Part shown: one piece after another, positions 58,451 to 63,357 of the stretch
Numbering within the stretch: position 1 is the stretch's first letter
Layout: each line of letters opens with the position of its first letter
IMG/VR virus record: IMGVR_UViG_3300011116_000174
Coordinates: 1 to 63,357 of that record
From: a virus
DNA: 63,357 nucleotides
Reading direction: 5' to 3' (one strand)
Translations under genes and position numbers: made by a program
Notes under the pieces: model-generated
Databases searched by the model: none
The model's input: only the letters and a program-made list of their open reading frames with translations
What the model was told of the DNA's origin: nothing

Positions 58451-58518
58451 TCTTTCCCTTTCGGTAAAGTTTGCTTAGTGTTGCCCACATCTTGAGCATT
58501 ATTTCCCGATCGGTTCAT
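58447..58518 (-). CDS. 23-residue microORF
   Basis: MNRSGNNAQDVGNTKQTLPK ends GKE. Its ATG overlaps the upstream stop (TAATG) and its stop overlaps the next ATG (ATGA). It may act only as a translational coupler. Confidence 0.4.
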   Translation of the reverse strand: MNRSGNNAQDVGNTKQTLPKGKE

Positions 58519-58682
58519 TACCATTTCTCCGACAATAATTCATCAACACGTTTACGCAACGCAGTGTTTTCCTCTTTCAATCTGTTCAGTTCCTCTTGAA
58601 CAATCTGTATCTGTTTACGCAACATCAACTCTGTATCTTCCACATCTTGCAACCACCCAAAAAACGGTATCGGCTCATTCAT
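58518..58682 (-). CDS. Small coiled-coil protein
   Basis: A 54-residue protein (MNEPIPFFGWLQDVEDTELM) with a leucine-zipper-like stretch QIVQEELNRLKEENTALRKR. Overlaps the VRR-NUC gene by eight bases. Probably dimeric; function unknown. Confidence 0.55.
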   Translation of the reverse strand: MNEPIPFFGWLQDVEDTELMLRKQIQIVQEELNRLKEENTALRKRVDELLSEKW

Positions 58683-59025
58683 CATCTGTCCCCTTTAACA
58701 AATCAAAAAACGCACCGACGTCTTTCTGTTCCCGCTTGTGCAACACGTTTAGAAATGTCTTTAGCGTTTCAATCCCATTCTCATTAACCGCAATAGCATA
58801 GCCACCTGCACTAGATATATCCATCAGGTTCTTTTCTTGAAGCCCAGTTGGTTTACCTTTGCCTGCCTTGCACTCGATACCGACAAACTTACCGCCGATA
58901 CAAGCGACAAGGTCAGGCACTCCTGATCTACCATACCCACCAGTAGCGGGCATGAAGTAGTAAGCGCCGACCTCGGCTAGTAACTTCTTTACCTTGTCTT
59001 TGACTTTTTTCTCAGGCGTTGTCAT
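58675..59025 (-). CDS. VRR-NUC domain nuclease
   Basis: A 116-residue protein with the VRR-NUC/PD-(D/E)XK core: GRSGVPDLVACIGGKFVGIECKAGKG (catalytic Asp, Glu and Lys) and a following TGLQEKNL helix with the conserved Gln. Stand-alone VRR-NUC phage proteins act as structure-specific nucleases or Holliday-junction resolvases. No ribosome-binding site stands out before the ATG at 59025. Confidence 0.85.
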   Translation of the reverse strand: MTTPEKKVKDKVKKLLAEVGAYYFMPATGGYGRSGVPDLVACIGGKFVGIECKAGKGKPTGLQEKNLMDISSAGGYAIAVNENGIETLKTFLNVLHKREQKDVGAFFDLLKGTDDE

Positions 59026-59034
59026 AAACTTCTT

Positions 59035-59178
59035 TCAGCATCCAATTGGACGGAACGGCCCATCAGTTCTGATGTCCCAACAACATGTCCCACCGCTTGG
59101 GCTACGCTCACACTTGATTTGTGCTTGCACGTTCCATGACAACATACCAACAACTAATACTAATAATGCTTTTTTCAT
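59035..59178 (-). CDS. Secreted Cys-rich peptide (putative)
   Basis: A 47-residue ORF with AAGGAGAGTGAA before the ATG. MKKALLVLVVGMLSWNVQAQ is a textbook signal peptide (KK, hydrophobic core, AQA-Q cleavage), giving a 27-residue mature peptide with four cysteines (IKCERSPSGGTCCWDIRTDG, then PFRPIGC). It could form two disulfides in the periplasm. Function unknown. Confidence 0.6.
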   Translation of the reverse strand: MKKALLVLVVGMLSWNVQAQIKCERSPSGGTCCWDIRTDGPFRPIGC

Positions 59179-59399
59179 TTCACTCTCCTTTTAGGTTTTA
59201 CTGCAACAATACCCGCTTCCTCGGGTTCTTTTGGTTCGCGCGCTTTCATCATCTGATCGGCATACTCATACGCAGTTAAGGACGCAGACTCCGTATCCTC
59301 ACCGCCATACTTAACTATGATCCCGACCAAAGCCAAGCCCGCAAACACATCTCTCAACATCTCTTTATCTTGTTCGCTCAAAATAAAGCCTCCCCACAA
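59175..59399 (-). CDS. Small hypothetical protein
   Basis: A 74-residue protein with MLRDVFAGLALVGIIVKYGG and SLTAYEYADQMMKARE, a pattern recalled from many small phage proteins (ADQMLxAR). Start uncertain: ATG at 59399 overlaps the upstream gene by 22 bases. Function unknown. Confidence 0.65.
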   Translation of the reverse strand: MWGGFILSEQDKEMLRDVFAGLALVGIIVKYGGEDTESASLTAYEYADQMMKAREPKEPEEAGIVAVKPKRRVK

Positions 59400-59560
59400 A
59401 TACGCATAGCCAGTGCGTATGGTGTTTCAACCTCGCGCTTGACCGATTTAACTACAACAAGTTTCATATCTTCCTTACCTTCCATAAAGCGTTCGGCTTC
59501 GTCTTTCCAATTAAAAATCCGTAATAGTCCCATGTCGTCGTGCACTTGATAACTTCTCAT
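59378..59560 (-). CDS. Small hypothetical protein
   Basis: A 60-residue protein (MRSYQVHDDMGLLRIFNWKD) with EAERFMEGKEDMKLVVVKS. It overlaps the upstream gene by 50 bases. Function unknown. Confidence 0.6.
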   Translation of the reverse strand: MRSYQVHDDMGLLRIFNWKDEAERFMEGKEDMKLVVVKSVKREVETPYALAMRICGEALF

Positions 59561-59873
59561 GGAAATCCCCCCATTCGTTTGGTGTTACGTCTATATAAAA
59601 ACTATCCGGGCTCAACCACTTGCCTATGCCTTCCACATAGCCGCGTTCACCATGCACTTTAAGTATGGCGACCTTGTCAGTAATAAACGCAGGTAGGTGT
59701 TCTACCTTGCACGAAACTACTGGGGGTATAAACATCTTGCCCCCCAACATGTGAACTTCATCGTGCCCGATAAATTGAACTCGGATAGTGGCGGGACGGT
59801 CTTTGAAAGAATTAAGCAATCGCCTAACGTCTTCATCAAACCGCCGTCTTTTCTCCACGTCGGATTTAAACAC
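59511..59873 (-). CDS. Hypothetical protein
   Basis: A 120-residue protein from a GTG at 59873 with AAGGAGTAAGG upstream. It is a mixed alpha/beta protein (RPATIRVQFIGHDEVHMLGG). An inverted repeat (59886-59931) lies directly upstream of it. No family recognised. Confidence 0.65.
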   Translation of the reverse strand: MFKSDVEKRRRFDEDVRRLLNSFKDRPATIRVQFIGHDEVHMLGGKMFIPPVVSCKVEHLPAFITDKVAILKVHGERGYVEGIGKWLSPDSFYIDVTPNEWGDFHEKLSSARRHGTITDF

Positions 59874-59885
59874 CCTTACTCCTTA

Positions 59886-59931
59886 ATTTTGTAATATGTC
59901 TAATGATTGTAACTACACTAAATTACAAAAT
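59886..59931. promoter_or_regulatory. Spaced 10-bp inverted repeat
   Basis: ATTTTGTAAT (59886-59895) and ATTACAAAAT (59922-59931) are perfect complements 26 bases apart, filling the gap between two early genes. A regulator site or weak RNA hairpin. Confidence 0.5.
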
Positions 59932-59934
59932 CAA

Positions 59935-60735
59935 CTACACATACACAAAATATTTTTGGTGTTTACCCTTATATCCAACCTCGGGAATAATTTGCTCGTC
60001 GCCCATAATCTTTAGTAAGGCTATGGCATCTCTATGTTTCTCGGGTAGAGCGTCAGCACTAGGCAATTCGGCTTGAACTCCGTCGTGGGTTATATAAATA
60101 ACCTTCTCATCGCGGAACATAATCGAGTCAGCTTTAGCTTTTATGCTCTTACGACGTTGATTTTCTTGCCATTCAGGAAACTTCTCGACCATACGCTTAA
60201 ACGCTTCAGTCTTGAACGTAACACCCAAACTTAAAAGATGTTGTAGTTCTTCAGCCACTTCGTTTGCACCGGGTCTAAACATCCACTGCAAGCTATCGCT
60301 CTCGTCCCTCCAATTTGCATGTGCTTTGAGCGCGTTGTTGCGTTCTTCGGCAACCAACTCAATCCATTCAAACGGCTTAACAAACTCCAAGATATGTTTG
60401 ATAGCTTTCTTTGGGTCTTTACTCCGTTTTGACCTATGCTCGTCCCTGTTCCAAGCATGAAAACGATCATTCTGAATCTTGCGGGACGTCGTAACATACT
60501 CTTTGTCATTACGAGAACCCCAAGCCCACCGCACAGTGCCGACCGCACCAACCTCTTTCTCATCAAAGCGCGGGTCTCTGAATATCAGTGTCCAAAACTC
60601 AGGGTTATTTGCGTCTTGCTTTGCTGATACTGTCAGACAGTATTGCAACTTGTTGTGCTTTATCATCAGATCGTCCAACAAAACCTTGATCGGTTCTGAT
60701 AACACATTTGTGTCAATATTAACTTGTTGTAGCAT
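59935..60735 (-). CDS. Hypothetical early protein
   Basis: A 266-residue soluble protein (MLQQVNIDTNVLSEPIKVLL) with WTLIFRDPRFDEKEVGAVGT and a helical C-terminal half ending VGYKGKHQKYFVYV. It carries operator copy 10 within its coding sequence (LQYCLTVSAKQ). No motif recognised. The ATG at 60735 overlaps its upstream neighbour by 17 bases. Confidence 0.7.
   Translation of the reverse strand: MLQQVNIDTNVLSEPIKVLLDDLMIKHNKLQYCLTVSAKQDANNPEFWTLIFRDPRFDEKEVGAVGTVRWAWGSRNDKEYVTTSRKIQNDRFHAWNRDEHRSKRSKDPKKAIKHILEFVKPFEWIELVAEERNNALKAHANWRDESDSLQWMFRPGANEVAEELQHLLSLGVTFKTEAFKRMVEKFPEWQENQRRKSIKAKADSIMFRDEKVIYITHDGVQAELPSADALPEKHRDAIALLKIMGDEQIIPEVGYKGKHQKYFVYV
60627..60643. promoter_or_regulatory. 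Palindromic operator copy 10 (inside a gene)
   Basis: Perfect ATACTGTCAGACAGTAT inside the coding region of 59935-60735, near its start. A roadblock role or attachment site is possible. Confidence 0.6.
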
Positions 60736-61135
60736 GATCTTCCTCCTTGATAACTTTGTCTAAATCTTCGTCCAACACACCTGTTTCCAACGACTTCACT
60801 ACATACGGATACTCTAAGTCCCAACCCATTTCTCCATAAGCGTCCTCAGAAACGTCCTCCATGTTCTCGCCCGACCTTGCAAACCTGCACGCAAACTCCT
60901 CGTCATAGGCTTCTGCCATGTTTAGTATTTCGGCAAACGCTTTGTCTGATTCGTCATACCACTTCCAATAGCTATGCTTAAACATAATGTATTTACGCTT
61001 TTGGCGATCCTCAAAGTAATACATGTTGTCGAGCATTTCTTTTAGTGTGTCGTCTGCCTTTATCCTCATCAGTGATATAAACTTCTCGGGCTCTTTAACT
61101 TGTAGGCAAAATGCCACCTCGCTTCTATACCCCAT
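60719..61135 (-). CDS. Conserved hypothetical protein (MGYRSEV type)
   Basis: A 138-residue acidic protein opening MGYRSEVAFCLQVKEPEKFI and containing FKHSYWKWYDESDKAFAEIL. The MGYRS(D/E)V opening recurs in phage and bacterial proteins of unknown function, as I recall. Overlaps the neighbouring genes slightly. Confidence 0.7.
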   Translation of the reverse strand: MGYRSEVAFCLQVKEPEKFISLMRIKADDTLKEMLDNMYYFEDRQKRKYIMFKHSYWKWYDESDKAFAEILNMAEAYDEEFACRFARSGENMEDVSEDAYGEMGWDLEYPYVVKSLETGVLDEDLDKVIKEEDHATTS

Positions 61136-61331
61136 CTTTGACCTCCACTAATCTAGCGTCGCCATCTTCATCCAAAACTGCTTTTGCCTTACCTTCGGCG
61201 ATCAATTTAATTGACATACCCAAAAGCAATATTGCTCTAGTTCTGTTCTCAGCACGCTCTTTGAAATAGAACATAAAACCAGTCATGACCGCGCCCCATA
61301 TCAAACTAATTAGAACAATAAGATCACTCAT
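61125..61331 (-). CDS. Small membrane protein
   Basis: A 68-residue protein with an N-terminal membrane helix (SDLIVLISLIWGAVMTGFMFYF) and a charged cytoplasmic tail containing a second moderately hydrophobic stretch (AILLLGMSIKLIAEG). Coupled by short overlaps to both neighbours. Confidence 0.65.
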   Translation of the reverse strand: MSDLIVLISLIWGAVMTGFMFYFKERAENRTRAILLLGMSIKLIAEGKAKAVLDEDGDARLVEVKDGV

Positions 61332-61506
61332 ACTTCCTCCTTGTTAGTCGTTCACATAACTTCACTACATCAGGCGGGTCTTTCTTGGTTACTTCGCCAC
61401 ACGCATAGACTGTTTTGTAATCTAGCGCATACTCGACAGACGTCTTGATTATTAAGACCTTAGTCCAAAGTAACAAGAACACACCCACCAGAATGAAGAA
61501 CTTCAT
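61324..61506 (-). CDS. Small membrane or exported protein
   Basis: A 60-residue protein with an N-terminal hydrophobic segment (MKFFILVGVFLLLWTKVLII) and a polar C-terminus with two cysteines (YACGEVTKKDPPDVVKLCER). It could be membrane-anchored with a periplasmic disulfide-bonded loop. Function unknown. Confidence 0.6.
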   Translation of the reverse strand: MKFFILVGVFLLLWTKVLIIKTSVEYALDYKTVYACGEVTKKDPPDVVKLCERLTRRKYE

Positions 61507-61507
61507 T

Positions 61508-62347
61508 TCAGAACATGTTTAGAATTTCATCAACCTTGGACTTCACGTTACTTCTGATTGCTTCGCTCTCGCGAATATCCTCGGGCTCAACCCCTGCCAA
61601 TGCCTTCTCTAACTTCTGCCGAGCTTCCTCTAACTTGGGGTCATTGGTAACGTTCAGGCTAGTAAGCAGTGAGCATAGCTCGGTAGCATTGGTAATAGTG
61701 CTATCCCAAAACTTCTTTTTATTCTCGTCCGTATAGTCCATACGATCACTCAAATGCTTGAGCGTATCGTGCAGACGAGTCCATGCGTCCTTCATAGCCT
61801 CGGCTAGTTTGGTCTCATAGTAGGATTTGTATTGTTGTTGTAGTTCAGCTTTAGCCTGTTCCTCAACATCTATTCTGAAATCCCCCGCGTCAGGCACAGG
61901 GCAGAACACATACTTAAATCCAAACTTACCACGCAAACTATCTGCGTCAGGATATTCCCCTCGGTCAAACAAATTGCCGAGCGTAAAGGCGGAAGTTGAT
62001 ACCAGTTGCGGATACTCTTGCAGAAACTCATCAACCGCTTGGTTATACTGTTGCTCAAAGTTGTTGAGCGTTGCCTTATATGCAAAGAAGTTTTTCATTG
62101 GCAACAACCGACTACCGCCATCACTCCATGGCAACGTGTTGTTATAGTTCCAAGTGCGGACAGCAGATACGATCTTCTGTATCTTTTCTAACTTGTCTGT
62201 CCCTGCCAATAACTTCTTATGGTAGTTACCCGCACGCGCCTTCGTGCCTTTACTTGCGTCTACTTCTTCGGATACTTTCTTATCCATCTTGCGACCAGTC
62301 CACACCGAAATGTTTAGGTCTACTAACATCGCTGAGTTGCTAATCAT
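61508..62347 (-). CDS. DUF3150-like protein
   Basis: A 279-residue protein with LVDLNISVWTGRKMDKKVSE, then FFAYKATLNNFEQQYNQAVDEFLQEYPQLV and helical C-terminal segments. This matches my recollection of DUF3150, a phage family repeatedly found near MoxR ATPase and VWA genes, as here. GGAGAATTACT precedes the ATG at 62347. It may be a third component of that complex. Confidence 0.7.
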   Translation of the reverse strand: MISNSAMLVDLNISVWTGRKMDKKVSEEVDASKGTKARAGNYHKKLLAGTDKLEKIQKIVSAVRTWNYNNTLPWSDGGSRLLPMKNFFAYKATLNNFEQQYNQAVDEFLQEYPQLVSTSAFTLGNLFDRGEYPDADSLRGKFGFKYVFCPVPDAGDFRIDVEEQAKAELQQQYKSYYETKLAEAMKDAWTRLHDTLKHLSDRMDYTDENKKKFWDSTITNATELCSLLTSLNVTNDPKLEEARQKLEKALAGVEPEDIRESEAIRSNVKSKVDEILNMF

Positions 62348-62637
62348 AGTAATTCTCCTTGTGTTGTATTCAAAAGTTTTGCTACTGAGTGTGCTTCGTG
62401 CTTGGTCAAATTGTCAGATACGATTAGTGTTTTATCAATACCATCCCTGTCATATGCTTTTGGCACATTAAGTTTGGCGCAAGGTTTATATACTGTTGTC
62501 AATGAAGAAAGCCAATTCCACTGTTCTTTTTCTTTTATCTTAAACTCAACCACCTCAATCACACACCAATTTTTGTAGTGGGTTTTGTCAATCGCGTTTT
62601 CCTTCCTACGCTTTTCCCACCATGGTTTCTTTAACAT
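62344..62637 (-). CDS. Hypothetical protein
   Basis: A 97-residue protein (MLKKPWWEKRRKENAIDKTH) with a compact alpha/beta core (WCVIEVVEFKIKEKEQWNWL) and TLIVSDNLTKHEAHSVAKLLN. Its stop overlaps the DUF3150 start by four bases. Function unknown. Confidence 0.65.
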   Translation of the reverse strand: MLKKPWWEKRRKENAIDKTHYKNWCVIEVVEFKIKEKEQWNWLSSLTTVYKPCAKLNVPKAYDRDGIDKTLIVSDNLTKHEAHSVAKLLNTTQGELL

Positions 62638-62832
62638 TTATTCCTCCATAGGCACGATCCTCATCTTTAACTTAATACTGTCAGACAGTATTTGGTCTGC
62701 CAATATCTCGATAGCATTTGAGTGTGTGAGTTCTACACCCAAGTCCTGTTCCATCTTAGCCTTCGCCTTACGGAACTTCTCTTTTGCTTCAACCTTCAAC
62801 ATCAATGTTTCAAATCCATTAGCCTTCGCCAT
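62638..62832 (-). CDS. Small hypothetical protein
   Basis: A 64-residue protein starting MAKANGFETLMLKVEAKEKF at 62832; AAGGAG lies seven bases upstream, which excludes an ATG two codons earlier. It encodes operator copy 11 (QILSDSIKLK). Mostly helical; function unknown. Confidence 0.65.
   Translation of the reverse strand: MAKANGFETLMLKVEAKEKFRKAKAKMEQDLGVELTHSNAIEILADQILSDSIKLKMRIVPMEE
62675..62691. promoter_or_regulatory. Palindromic operator copy 11 (inside a gene)
   Basis: Perfect ATACTGTCAGACAGTAT within 62638-62832, about 40 bases upstream of the start at 62637. Confidence 0.65.
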
Positions 62833-62845
62833 AGTCATTCTCCTT

Positions 62846-63357
62846 TTATTCACCAACATGTATAGAAATACCGCAGTCAGCAGTAATGTTCTTGCTTGTA
62901 ATACCCCAAAACACAGGGTGCGCCCAACGTCCCCAACTAGATACATAACCATCGGTCAGCATGATTACGCACTCGGGTCTCATCTTATGTTCCAAGATGT
63001 AGTCAGATACACACGATGGATCAGTGCCACCACCGCCCTTGGGTTTAGTCGAACTCATCAGGGACTCATACTCGCCACGCTCATACTTCTCGTGTTGGCA
63101 TACCGCAGTATCCCAATACAACAAGTCGATACCCTCGGGCTGAACGTGATTGCAGATTGACAACAACTCGCCAAGGAACTGCCCGATCTCGTCTTGCCCG
63201 ATCGACCCCGACATATCAATACCCACAGTGATACGACCAACCGCCTCGCCGATCACGCTAGGTAGATACACACCCGACGCAACCAGTCTACGATTCGGAC
63301 GTCGCCATGTAGCGTTGTCCTTGTCGTTGCAGATGGACGATACAAAGTCTCGCAGGA
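62846..63357 (-). CDS. DUF2201-like metallopeptidase/VWA protein, C-terminal part
   Basis: This is the rest of the gene that starts at 835, joined through the terminal overlap. It holds the VWA domain: the MIDAS motif DMSGS, a conserved threonine in the GGGGTDP loop, and a later MLTDG strand, so all three MIDAS loops are present and metal binding is plausible. The GTG at 63271 is not a real start because the frame is open upstream. The gene ends 13 bases before the next minus-strand start at 62832. Confidence 0.8.
   Translation of the reverse strand, partial: LRDFVSSICNDKDNATWRRPNRRLVASGVYLPSVIGEAVGRITVGIDMSGSIGQDEIGQFLGELLSICNHVQPEGIDLLYWDTAVCQHEKYERGEYESLMSSTKPKGGGGTDPSCVSDYILEHKMRPECVIMLTDGYVSSWGRWAHPVFWGITSKNITADCGISIHVGE
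63190..63357. repeat. Right copy of the terminal overlap
   Basis: Partner of the repeat at 1-168. This copy encodes the better metal-site sequence (GIDMSGSIG), whereas the left copy reads GIDLSGSIG and has two more substitutions. All three differences lie in the first 42 bases of the left copy, as expected if that contig end is error-prone or comes from a variant. Confidence 0.9.

Overview
The window looks like one complete, circularly closed genome of a tailed double-stranded DNA phage, most likely uncultured and short-tailed (podovirus-like). The first 168 bases recur as the last 168 (1-168 against 63190-63357, three mismatches), so the molecule closes to a circle of about 63,189 bp, and one gene (DUF2201-type peptidase/VWA protein) crosses the junction. 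No integrase, rRNA, canonical tRNA, CRISPR array or insertion sequence was found. Host-like sigma-70 promoters with TTGACA and TATAAT boxes and an rrn-type boxA point to a proteobacterial host; the host itself cannot be named from this sequence.

Layout. (1) Late block, plus strand, 6449-44357: a small helical protein, a GNAT acetyltransferase behind a switch-like leader, small and large terminase, portal, a GroES-like co-chaperonin, scaffold, major capsid protein, an HNH endonuclease, decoration-like proteins, a glycosyltransferase, a run of small basic proteins, connector proteins, two large paralogous LamG/SPRY tail proteins, a lysis cassette (3TM holin, GH24 endolysin), a nozzle-like protein, and four large internal/ejection proteins ending in a 1795-residue protein with an HELTH motif. 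(2) Early/replication block, minus strand, running from about 4692 leftwards across the junction and down to 44426: small regulators and membrane peptides, MoxR ATPase, the peptidase/VWA protein, a DUF3150 protein, many short coupled genes, VRR-NUC, DUF3310, winged-helix proteins, HNH, a family-A DNA polymerase, a sigma-region-4-like microprotein, a Fe-S PD-(D/E)XK nuclease, an SNF2-type helicase, an SSB-like protein and a primase-helicase. (3) Control region, 4205-6448: early promoters, an origin-like cluster of TTGTTCACT repeats beside an AT-rich tract, a boxA plus 15-nt hairpin, and the minus-strand gene at 5510-5989.

How it fits together. Eleven copies of a 17-bp palindrome (ATACTGTCAGACAGTAT and variants) lie only in the early arc from 60.6 kb through the junction to 6.1 kb, mostly beside starts or just downstream of strong promoters, and probably form a phage-wide operator set. 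A nut-like site downstream of the strongest leftward promoter would help polymerase read the roughly 23-kb early operon. The late block shows three separate RNA-structure candidates: a leader that can sequester the GNAT ribosome-binding site, a hairpin over the HNH start, and an H-type pseudoknot before the gene at 16252. Between 54626 and 55300 the early operon carries a 675-base gene-free tract with degenerate 5-base periodicity, the most unusual sequence in the window. Domain names come from reading motifs, not from searches.
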